DNA from: Kalmanozyma brasiliensis GHG001 | Taxonomy: Eukaryota > Basidiomycota > Ustilaginomycetes > Ustilaginales | Length of the DNA stretch: 64,000 nt | NCBI RefSeq assembly: GCF_000497045.1 | Contig: NW_015961992.1 | Coordinates: forward strand, 498,259 to 562,258 | Direction: 5' to 3' | Part shown: piece after piece, positions 29,378-40,100 of the stretch | Layout: every line of letters begins with the position of its first letter | How positions within the stretch are numbered: the first letter of the stretch is position 1 | Made by a program: the position numbers and the translations under genes | Notes under the pieces: generated by a model | Database searches by the model: none | Told to the model about the DNA's origin: nothing | What the model saw: the letters and a program-made list of their open reading frames with translations, nothing else

Positions 29378-29974
29378 TCAGCACGAGACGATTGCATTAC
29401 ACCGTCCTGATACCCCAAGTCTCTGAATCGTTGCATGGCACGCACTCCACCCTTTGTCGTCTCGCGCTTCCCACATCAGTCTCGCCCGGCTCCGGCTTGT
29501 TGGTCACCGTCCCCCTGATCAGTCTGTTCTCAGCATAATCCACCGCTTCCCAGGTCTTCGCTCTTTGCATTCTCGCCGGTCCTTTGCCCCTCTGCGATCT
29601 CTTTGCATCTGCTCGTTGCACCGCCCGTTTCACATTGTACTTCTAGTCAAATTATCTCGTCCGTGTGTCATGGTCGCATTCTCCATCGTAATCGATCTGC
29701 TTTACTCTCCCACGACGCTGCCGAAGCGCAGCAATACCTGGTTTGGTCTGCATGATGAGCTGTCGGCGCGGGCAGCGAATTTATCCCTGATTGTGAGATC
29801 GACGCCTGAGCACGCTAGATGATAATTTTTCTGACCGAGATCCGGAAGAAAGGAAAAAAGTTGGCTGGAAAATTTCGAAGGACTGAGCTGAATCGAAAGA
29901 ACCCTTCTGAAGCTCTTCTTCTCATCTGTTGTCTCTTCACCATCACGACCAACACAACAGAGTGGCCTGTCGAC
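29378..29974. other. Intergenic region between the ubiquitin-fold gene and MAK11
   Basis: About 600 bp of mixed sequence with C/T-rich patches (29550-29650). It holds the 3' end of the upstream transcript and the promoter and leader of MAK11. No gene is visible. Confidence 0.5.
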
Positions 29975-31834
29975 ATGCCAGCACAAAAGAGACAACGAGG
30001 TAGCGACGCCGCTGGAGGCTCGCAGCGAGCTGGCGGCAGTGGGCCATCTGCTACCGTCTACCGCAAGTCTGCCAAGAAGCAACGATCTGACCAGCAAACA
30101 CCGACTCAGCCCGCCAAGAAGCCCGTACCGCAACGTACCCGGCCCAAGGACGACCCGAAACCAAAGACCAAGCACGAGTACATTCAGGCAAAGAAGGCTG
30201 CTGCACTCAAGGAGAAGGAGGCTGCCAATGCCGCTCGTCGTGCTGAAGAGTCTGCTGAGAAGCAACTGCGGAAGAAGCAGATCCAGCAGCAGAAGGGCAA
30301 GGGTGTCGCGGGCAAAGGCGCTTCTCAGCAGCCGGCGACCATTCTCATCAAGCCACCGCAGCCAACGTCGACGTTCCGAATCGTCGCCGGCTCCTACGAG
30401 CGCCTTCTCTACGGTCTCGAGGCGACGGTCGAGCCTTCCTCTGACAGCACCACCGCCGGGGCCGACGCATCCTCATCCACCAGCGCCGCCGCGTTCAACA
30501 TCTCCCTCAAACCCATCTTCACCTTCCCGGCGCACATCTCGTCGATCCGCACCGTCGCCACCGCGGGCTCGGACTCCAAGTGGCTCGCCACGGGCGGCAC
30601 GGACGAAATCGTCAAAGTGTGGGACCTCCGCAAGCAACGCGAAGTCGGCCAACTGACGGGTCACGAAGGGACCATCACCTCGCTCGTCTTTGCCTCTCGC
30701 ACCTACCTGCTCACCACCAGTGCCGATTCGCACATCAACCTCTACCGAACAAGAGACTGGGCGCTGCTCCGAACGCTCAAGGGCCACATTGGTCGGATTA
30801 ACAGCGCGTCCCCACATCCGACGGGGCGGCTGGCGTTGAGTGTGGGGGCAGATCGCACGATCAGGATGTGGGATCTGATGCGTGGTCAGGCAGCCGCGTC
30901 GACGAGGATCGGCATCGAGGCGGATCTGGTCAAGTGGGATACGATGGGGGCCAGATTTGTGGTGCTCGCGTATCGTCAGGCGATGATCTTCGGGACGGAC
31001 ATGACCAAGGTTGCAGAGCTGGAGGAGAAGAGGCGGATCGGCGATGTGTGCTTCTTCCGTGTGAAGGATGGGGCGGGCAAGGAGCGAGAGTTGTTCTTTG
31101 CTGGGCTTGAGGATGGCATCGTCAAGGTTTTCGATCTCGATGCCGCGGTTACGGAGGAGGCCAAGGCTGTTGCGAGCGACAAGGAGGAGGACGAGGACGA
31201 AGAGGAGGAGGAGGAGGAATTGGCGTCGCTCGTGGAAGTCGGCCGACTGGTCGGGCACAAGAACCGAGTGCGCTCCGTGACAGTCCTGCCCGTCTCGGTG
31301 TCCTCTGCAAAGGGCAAGCAAAGGGCGACCTCGTACGTCGCCGTCACGATCTCGTCGGACGGCTTCATTCGCACCTTTGACCTCAGCCCCATCGTCAACA
31401 GCCTTTCGTCAACGGAGCGCACGCTCGCGCAATACGCCGAGCAGGTGGTCTCGGTGGAAAGCAACGCGCAGTTTGACACGAAGGGCACTCGACTCACGTG
31501 CTTGACTGCTGTCGGTGTTGCAGGGAGCGCGAACGCGGGCGCAGAGCAGGAAGAGGAGGATGGCGCGGACGTCATCGGCAGCGACGAGGACGGCGATGCG
31601 GAGCTGGAAGAGGAGAGCGAAGACGAGGAGGTCGACGTGGAAGCAGAAGATGAGGAGCTCAAGGCGTTGGAACGCGCATTGAAGGAAGCTCAGGAGAAAG
31701 GTCTCGATCTGGAGGACCTGGAGGAGATGCTCAATGGCGATGAGGAGATCGATCTGGACGACGATGTGGACGAGGAGGACGGCAGCGATGAGGAGGTCGA
31801 AGAGGAGGACGAGGACGAGGGCGAGCTCGAGTGA
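29975..31834 (+). CDS. MAK11: Ribosome biogenesis WD40 protein Mak11 (PAK1IP1-like)
   Basis: This is a 619-residue protein. Residues 1-115 are basic and coiled (Lys/Ala/Gln-rich, nuclear-localisation-like KRQR and KKQR). The WD40 domain follows: RIVAGSYERLLYGLEA, FTFPAHISSIRTVAT, LATGGTDEIVKVWDLRK, VGQLTGHEGTITSLVF, TTSADSHINLYRTRDW, LSVGADRTIRMWDLMRG, then a blade with GDVCFFRVKDG and, after an acidic insert, LVGHKNRVRSVTVLP. The GTDE and GADRTIRMWDLMRG blades are characteristic of Mak11/PAK1IP1. In yeast Mak11 binds Rlp24 and helps load it onto pre-60S particles in the nucleolus. The last 90 residues are almost entirely acidic. The upstream frame starts at a non-ATG codon, so the first ATG at 29975 was chosen. 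Confidence 0.9.
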   Translation: MPAQKRQRGSDAAGGSQRAGGSGPSATVYRKSAKKQRSDQQTPTQPAKKPVPQRTRPKDDPKPKTKHEYIQAKKAAALKEKEAANAARRAEESAEKQLRKKQIQQQKGKGVAGKGASQQPATILIKPPQPTSTFRIVAGSYERLLYGLEATVEPSSDSTTAGADASSSTSAAAFNISLKPIFTFPAHISSIRTVATAGSDSKWLATGGTDEIVKVWDLRKQREVGQLTGHEGTITSLVFASRTYLLTTSADSHINLYRTRDWALLRTLKGHIGRINSASPHPTGRLALSVGADRTIRMWDLMRGQAAASTRIGIEADLVKWDTMGARFVVLAYRQAMIFGTDMTKVAELEEKRRIGDVCFFRVKDGAGKERELFFAGLEDGIVKVFDLDAAVTEEAKAVASDKEEDEDEEEEEEELASLVEVGRLVGHKNRVRSVTVLPVSVSSAKGKQRATSYVAVTISSDGFIRTFDLSPIVNSLSSTERTLAQYAEQVVSVESNAQFDTKGTRLTCLTAVGVAGSANAGAEQEEEDGADVIGSDEDGDAELEEESEDEEVDVEAEDEELKALERALKEAQEKGLDLEDLEEMLNGDEEIDLDDDVDEEDGSDEEVEEEDEDEGELE

Positions 31835-34103
31835 GCTACGATGCTGTCCAACAGCTCCGAATCCTCATCGTTCGACACCACCATCATCGAACACCATTTG
31901 CACTTTTGCCCTTCTTTGCTTGATCGACGACAATTACCAGTCCGGCCGCCAATTCGCGCACAGACGAAGTTTGACAGCGGCAGCGTGTAAAGAAGGTCGA
32001 ATTGCAGAGCCTAACACTTGATGACGGAGCGAGCCTGTAAACGCTATCGACTGGCATGAGAGAACCGCAGGACCGGTGCATCCGATTCTGCACGTCAGCA
32101 GACACCGGTCAAGTTTGCATGACTGTTCGGACGTGACTGATCGACGACCGGCAGAAGCGAGCTTCATCGTTTCACCTCGACTTTCGATCATGAGCTGAGA
32201 AAAAGGAAGGCTGAAAAAGGGGCATCGAAAAGCGGTTGCAAAAACTGAGGTCCACACTGGTGCAGTGCCTGTTTCGGCTTGACCTCGCATCCGACAAGCC
32301 ACACAGAAACAAGTCCATCCGAGACAACAACAATCGGCTTGTCTCCGACCGTCGAAGCGTCGCATGCTGCTGCTGTTCCTGCCTCTGCCTACTTGACTTG
32401 CTGAGCCGATTGTCGGCCAAGACCCTGAGCTTTCTTTTGTATCCTTCTTCCCAGCAACGTGATCAGCAAGACCCTTTTCGGTCGCAAGAGCCGTTCGAGT
32501 CTGGGCTCTATCCCTTTCAGCCTTTGCAAATCCGACGAACGGGCAACTGGACGGAGTAAAGGCTGCCAACCTTCCACGACAGAGTGCAACGGGACAAGGT
32601 TGGAACGAAACGCAGTTTGCAAGCATGGTTGCTGTCGATCGGTCGTGATGATCTTTGCTGCAGCGTTTCCATGCAAGCCCAATTCGGGCTGCAGGACAAG
32701 CACCTGGCATTGAGGCGCGTCTCTGCCTGGCTGTGCGTGTCGGATTTGAGTTTGAGTTGTGTGTGTTTTGGATTTTCAGAGTCAGCTGCACCCTTGTTTT
32801 TGCTTTTCTTCCTTCTTTCGAAGGAAGGTTGATCTTCTTCTGCGCTGCCATCCATCGCTCCTCTTCTAAGCCTGGTGAATCGACTTGCGTGCATGCATAT
32901 GCATTCAAATGTCTCGCAGTGCTCTGCTGTCACTTTGTCGGCTGGTCGCCATCAAGCAAGGTTGCCACGATGATCTTGCGTTCGAAGCATGCTCCGAGCT
33001 GCCTTTGCCATCGCAGCACAACCATGCCATGTGAAGTCATCTCGATTGAGTTCAACCCTGTGTGCATGCTGGCAAGCGCTCATCCAAGTACATGCTGCTA
33101 TGCGAAGAACCTCTTCTGAAGAGAAGAGCAGCGTGGGAAAGGAAGTCGACCTGCTCGGAAGCCTTGTTCCAACCTTCAGGGTGATCTCTCAAGCATTCTT
33201 GTCTTGTCTGTGGAACTGCTGCCTTGGATTGCCTCACCTTCGAGCAATGACCAAGTTCAAATGGAAGTCGTTGCTGCTTTTCATCGCGAAAGCAGAGTTG
33301 CAAGAGAGTGTCTGTCAGTGCGAGCACGGTGCGATGATCGCTCCCAAAGCCGAAATTGCAACAGATGAAGCTACAGAGACCCTTTGAAGATGCTGTGTGC
33401 GATCCAAAAGTTGCGCTCGCGCCCTGCATGCTGCCGCTCGCTGCCCCTTACTTTAGAAGCCGCTATTTGCCTGACCCCGATTCCACCAATCAAGCATCCC
33501 ATTGACACCATCCCACGATCGTTCCTCCCTACCATTGTCATTGTCTCTCTGCCTCTCTCTCGCTTACCGCTCTCTGTCCTTTTGCTGCGCCACCGTATTC
33601 AGCCCGCCCACTTCCTTCACTTGCCGTCGTGTCTCCCTTCACGCTGCAGTGGCGGCGCATCTCTCCACCATCGCCCACTTCATTCATCTGCTTCCGTCTT
33701 TTCACTCATTTGCCTTCCGACGCTTGGATACCTTCTTTCCGCATCTCAGTCTGCCCTTTGCTGTGCTTGTGGCATTCTATTTCGCCCTCTCCGACTTGCA
33801 CCACCATCTTTGAAGAGCTGAAAGATCACTTTGTCACCGTCGCTGCTCCATCTCCGACAGCCACTCTTGCACTGCAACTTCGACTTCAATCACAACACTC
33901 AGCAATCGTTGACATCTCCATCGCAGCTTTGAGCAACGCTCGAAGCTTTCTCACGCCCGCACTGCACTTAGCGGTCATTCCGAGAACATAGATAGACCCT
34001 CGGATGCATTCCCCTCGATGCAGTGACTCGGGTGAATCATCGCAATCGCAACCAGGCCGACAGCGAGTCACACGCTGCTGAGTCGCTCAGTCGCTCGCAC
34101 AGC
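31835..34103. other. Long intergenic region/leader before the RA-PH gene
   Basis: About 2.3 kb with no convincing gene. A minus-strand frame (31934-32908) stays open for 324 codons but begins at a non-ATG codon and shows no motif and a Cys/Arg-rich, non-protein-like composition. The part from 33400 to 33830 is strongly C/T-rich and probably belongs to the promoter or 5' leader of the large downstream gene. Confidence 0.45.
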
Positions 34104-37100
34104 ATGGCGACCACGATCCAGTCACGTCGGCTCAGCCGTGACGCACCGCACGCCCCCTTCGAATCATACGATCTGGCACACTCGTCACATATGCGAGACT
34201 CTTATCACAGGGACACTGACCTTTTCGACACGCTCTTTCCGCAGCCTCCGCCTCGATCTCGTCTCCAGGCAGAACGTCTAGCGCGACCATCACTGCCGAC
34301 GCTCAAAGGATCGCTTCACGTCGAATCTGCCGACTCTTCTCGCTCCACTGCTCGTCAGATCTCGTCTTCCTACTCGATCGAGTCGGTCAATTCGCTCGCT
34401 TCCTACCCCTCATCCACATCGTCCTTGTCGCTACTGCACAGCCTCCATCCCAGAAAGCAGGCTTCCACCGACAGCTCCATAGACTGCTACAGCCCCGCCG
34501 TCAGCGATGTCAACAGCGCAGACACCGACAATAGCGTATACAGCGACCGCATCCGCTCCCAGTCCTCCGAGATTGACGCCCAGGATCAGGTCGGACCCTT
34601 CACCCCCGTCACGCCAAGCGGCCCTGCGCACATTTGGAGACCCAAGGAACTCAACCTTGTTCGCAAGCGTCGCGAATTTGGCTCGACAGAGCATCCCCTG
34701 CCTTCTCATCACGCGACCTCGTCTGCCACCATCACCGGCGACCGAAACGCTCTCCTCGTCGGACTCGGACTCAGCGATGTCGTGCTCACATCCGGGGCGC
34801 CAGCCTCTTCTTTCCCAGCGAGCGGTCCAAGTGATGCGTTCACACAAGCGTCCAAGGCGAGATCTTTCACACCTACCAGATCGCCGCTTCTGGAGTCAGG
34901 CGCGGCTTTTCCTCGAGACATGCAGAGCGACCTCAACGCTGCAGCAGCGCCACAGTCTGGTCCAAAACAGCTCTACCTGGCTTCCTCTGGCGGTCCTCCG
35001 ACGGCGCGGCGTTTCCCTGGTCGCAGACCGAGCGAGAGTCTGCTTGAAAGCTTCGCCTCGACAACACCACCTCCGGCGTCCGAAGCCTCGTCTCGATGCA
35101 ACACGCCCCAGATGCGATCCGCCATTCCCATCATGCCCAATGGGCCCACCTTCGTCGCGAATCGATCCCTTTCGCCAGACGTCTCTTCGCTAGGGCAGAT
35201 GGACAGGAAGGCTGGCATTTCGGCGGAAGAGTTCCTGGCCCAGATCGCATCGACTCCAGAATACCAGGCAAGCCAATACTTCGAGTCGGCCGCCCCGTCT
35301 GCTTCTGCTCAGCCTGCGGACCTCGAGGAGCGACAAGCTTTCGAGATCGTCGTTCCCAATTCCGAAATCGAGGAGCCGCTTGTATCTGCCGTGTCGAACC
35401 TCGCTGTGGATCACAGCCACGATCGAGCTGTCGGCGAGACTAGACGAAACATCTCGCCACCGGTAGCAGCCCTTCCCGGACCTTCGGTGCTGGACAGACA
35501 AGGCGCCGGCTTCTCCTCCAAGCAGCGTTCGAGGGCGGCGTCGCTGAGTACGCGCAAGGCTCCTCCGGCTCCGCTCGTTCTCAGCTCTTCGCCGGCCAGC
35601 AGCAATACAGGCACGCTGCCCGGTACGCCGAGCGGCCTTCGCAGACGCACTCCTACCGCCACCATCAGTCAGAAGTCCCCGCTTTCTGCACAGCATTCGG
35701 ACGATGCCGCCGCCGACGCTCTGTCGACCGCGAGAACACCGACCTCGTCCACCTCTCGCTCCCATCATCGCCAACAGGACAGCATGTCAGAGTACTCTGA
35801 GCCATTGCACACAGCTTACTACGAGTTTGACACGGACGAAGAGGATGCAGCGCCTGCTGAGGGCGCTGGAGATGATGATGGCCCGACCACAGCCACGCCA
35901 CTAGCGGATCAGCCGTCTGACCATGGCATCTTGGACGGCGTCATCACCAAATCACCACAATCGAGGTCCTCGGTCTCGAGCAGTCGCGTTCACTCGCTCA
36001 GAAGCGATGCGCAGGGTCGTTCCAGCGCTGGCTCCGAATCGGTAACAGCTTTCGAGTTTGCCCACCTAGAGACGGGCCCTACCAGCGAAGGGCTCAGTAT
36101 GAAGACGATGATGGGCTTCCTTCAGCGTCAGGACTCTCGAAAAGCTCCGAGTCTCTCGCTTGGCGATGATGGCGAATCGACCGTGGATGACCAGCAAGAA
36201 GCGATAAATGTCGTGGAGGTCTCGGACCCTTCGACACACGCACAGGCATTATCGTCGAGCCAACTCGAACCGGCGTCTACGCCAGCTGTGCCAAGCTTCA
36301 ACCTTTCCGTATTTGGGCCCAGCCAGTCGACTGCCGCGAATGCCATGGACGACAAGGATCTGCTTAGGGCTCACGGCGCACCCCTGCCTTTGTCACTTGA
36401 CACAACGATGACTCGCCCTCGCAAGCAGAGCATCGTACCGGACACGCCCACCTTCGCCATCCGTGATGCCGCTTGGGGGGCGCGTCCGCGTGCCGAGCCC
36501 AGCAGGCTTCTTCCTGCCGTTTCGGACACTTTCGCAGCCGGTCCCGCCATCATGACGCGAATGGACAGCAACGGCATCGGCAGCAGCAGTCGTTGGAGCT
36601 CTGGATCTGAATCCGATGGCGAGTCGGCCATGTCGATCAAGAGCGGCCGCAAATTCTCCAAGGGTCGGAAGAGCCTTGCGGCTAGTCGCAAGAACAGCGT
36701 TGCCGCTCTCCGCGAGGCGAGCGAGATGTCGCCCGAGTCCGGAGCGAGGCAGGCGAGACGATCAAGCAAATCGCGTACCTCGGGTCAGACGGATACCGTC
36801 GCACAGGTGCTTTCAGTACCGTCAAAACCTGCGCTTCCTTCGTTGTCGAAACGCCTGCTTCTCAATGGCCTCCCGAATCTGAGGAAGAAGAGCTTCCCTA
36901 ACCTCAACGGTCCGTCCGCAACGCCCTCGACACCGTCGGGCTCGCGCGAGCTGACCTCTGCAGGGCCAGGCTTCACCGATCGAACCGAGTTTTCCTTCCC
37001 GCCGGCGCTTCCACGGCAGCCAAGCGCAACACCTCCTCTGACCAGCATGTCGAGACAGTCATCGAATCGCAATGACGACGCTGCAGGACTCTCGATCAGG

Positions 37101-40100
37101 ACCGCCTTTGCATCCACGTTTGCGCAGACGAACCAGCGATCATTCGACACCCCACCAACGCCGATCTCCGCTCCAGGGTACGTATCCTTGAACGGGGCCT
37201 CTGGGCCGCTGACGACACAGCAGATTCAGGCGCAAGCGAGGTCCAACGTGTGGCCCGACAACTTCATCGGCAGTGGCGTCAGCGCGGCCGGCATGTCATC
37301 TCCGTTCCTGTCGGTCGATCATGATACGTTCCACCATGGCTTTGCGCCTTCCAGGCTTGCACCGACGCCGCCTATGTCTGCCTCTGGCGTTCAACAGGGA
37401 TGGTCTTCGGCCCCGCACGCGTCGTCAATGACACCAAAAGCAGCCTTCAGCGGCTCTGCATCTCAGGACAAGTCTCTGCCTCCTTCGCCTCTCTTCGAGG
37501 CAGCGAGCACGGTGCGCTCTCGCTCGCGCACCGCCGAGATCGCTCCGCCCAAGAACCTGCGACACTTGCGACAGTTCTCATCGAACGCGAATCTGAAGAC
37601 CTTGCGCAAGATCGTGCCCGGTGATGTCTTCAAGTCTCACCAGGCCAATATCACGCCAGTCAATTCGGCAGATGTCGCGTCGCCTTCAAGCACGTCCGTT
37701 GCAAACGAAGAGCCGTTGCCTGCGATCTCCGGATCCGCATCGCAGGCGACCGCAATGGCCGATGAGCCTGCGGGGTCCATCAAGATCGTCGAATCTATAG
37801 CTCCGTTTCCGATCCTGGTAGACAGGAGGCAGGCCAAGATGAAGAAGGCGCGACGCATCCGCAAGCAGAATGATCGCTTCCCGCGACACAATTCATGGTC
37901 CGATCTTGGGCTGCAATGGATCGCAGAGCAAGGTGCTGATGCTTTCGAAAGACTAGCAGCGGAGGGCCTCCCGTCATCGGTGATTCTGATGGCCGCTGGT
38001 GCTTCGTCTCACCGATCAAATCGGGTGCTGAATGGTGGCGCAGCTGGAGGAGGCGGCGGCGACGGTGACTCGGATGGAAGCGACACAGACGACTACGGAT
38101 CCAGCGATGGCGGAGGAGGCGCTGGTGGAAGCGGTGGCTTTGGAGGAGCCGGGGGCGCTGGCGGTGGAAGACGTCCGAGCATGGGCCGCGACGACGCAGA
38201 CAAGTCGAGCGATGAAGATGCAGAGGACTCGGACGAGGACGAAGCGGCAGAGGCTATGACGGACGAAGACTCGGAGGACGATTACGGTGCGAAAGAGTCG
38301 TCCGCTGCCGCTCGTGCTGGTCGACGTGGAGTCATGCCTGCGGTCCCTGCGCGGGGTGCCTCAATCCCCACAGCAGCACCTGAAGCCGATGCAGCAGCCG
38401 ACTCTGATTCGTCCGACGATCGTCCACTGGGTCAGCTCGTCGACGACCCGAAAGCTGTCCAGAAGGCTTTGCGCGCCAAAGAGCGCAGGCGTCATTTCGA
38501 TATGGCGGCAAAGGCTCTCGAGGGCAAGGGCAGCTCCTCCGCCACACCTTCAAGCAGCGGGCATGCCCGTCCCGCCGTGCAACAGCAAGGGAAATCGCCC
38601 GACCAACCTGTCGTCAACCCGAACGAACTGTCTCAGCGCTTGAACAGGGTACAACAGCGTCGCGAGCGAGCGCATGCGCCGAACGGCGCCGGTGTGCAGC
38701 GATCCCAGACAGTCGCACGCCCGGATGGCGAGCGTCCCGCGGCTGCTGTCTCGAGGTCCAAGTCGGTGCGCACGGCTCCAGCGGAGCGCTACGCTCATCC
38801 CGGCATGCGCGCGAGGACGCCCTCGGAAGCCGCCTTGCGTGCCAAGGCGATGACGCAGGCAGGGCCACACGGTCCTTCTCCAATAAGCCCGACGCCTCCT
38901 CAGTTCGCCATGATGCCGGAGCTCCCGTCCAATGCCATGGCGACTGTCGTTGCAGCGCAAAAGGCGATGGCGATGGCGCAAGCGAATCCTACCCCCGCTT
39001 CCTTGGCTCAGGCACAAGCACTGGCAACTTCTGCCACTGCCGCCCTCAATGCGGCTACAGCGCAGGTCAAGAGGGGCGGACCGTCGCCTGTCGCAACGAC
39101 TTTCAATCACGGTCAGCTGGGGGAACAGACGACCACCTCGCCGCGGATGATGGATGGCGTCGAGCTGCCTGGCGCGCGGCACCGCACAGATTCTCGAGGT
39201 CAAACGCTTCCCTTCGGCTCCTCGGGTGGCGGATCTTCTGCCATTCCTGCCACCGCTCCCACTCATCAGCCTGGCGTGCTGCAAAGGCTACGCTCCCGCT
39301 CCGTGTCACGCAACCAAGTTCCGCTGACCATCAACACAGCCGCTGCACCGCCGCTGCCCGACTTGCCCAGGCCGGACACCGCGTCGAAAGACTCTCAGGC
39401 TTCCAGCTCGCCCCGGAGTGCCCACACCGCCACGTTTGCTGCGCTCGCGCAAGCCGCCGCACACCACGGACGACCTTCAGGGGACGGCTCGATGGCGCAC
39501 GGCGATACCTCGATGCACAGGAATGCCTCTGCTCAACACACCAACGCTGCTCCTACATCGAACGAGTCTGGCTCCAGTCTCCATGTTACCTCAATCGTGC
39601 CGCGACAGCCGCACAAGGTCTTCATCCTGTCGAGGCAGCGCTTCACCGTCGTTGAGGTGCCGGTCTCTGCGCGCGCACGCGATCTGGCATTGGAGGTGAT
39701 TGAACGAGAAAGGCTGCCGATGGACGACAGCAAAGGCGGCTGGGTCGTCTTTGACTGCTCGGCGCAGCTGGGCATCGAGCGTCCTCTGCGAGAGTACGAG
39801 ATGATCACCGACGTGGTCAACGTGCGAGCGCATCCCAAGACCGACTTTCTCCTCATCAAGCGCACAGAGCTGTCGCCGTACCTCTCGCTTCGATCCGTGC
39901 CGTCAAGCTCGCCAGCGCTTGCCGGCTGGGTCTACGTACAGGACCGAAAGAAGAAGTGGAACAAGCGCTGGCTCGAGCTGCGCGACCACGGTCTGTACCA
40001 CGCCAAGAACGAGAAGGGCAAGGACGAGATGTCCATTTGCCAGATCTCGACCTTTGACGTCTATCTGGTCGATAGCTCGGCGGTCAAGATGCCGAAAGCG

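Noticed and set aside
31934..32908. 324-codon minus-strand open frame
   Set aside because: It starts at a non-ATG codon, has no recognisable motif and a Cys/Arg-rich composition; long chance frames occur in GC-rich DNA. Kept as intergenic.
38550..39284. 244-codon frame antisense to the RA-PH gene
   Set aside because: Arg/His-rich shadow of a Ser/Ala-rich coding strand.
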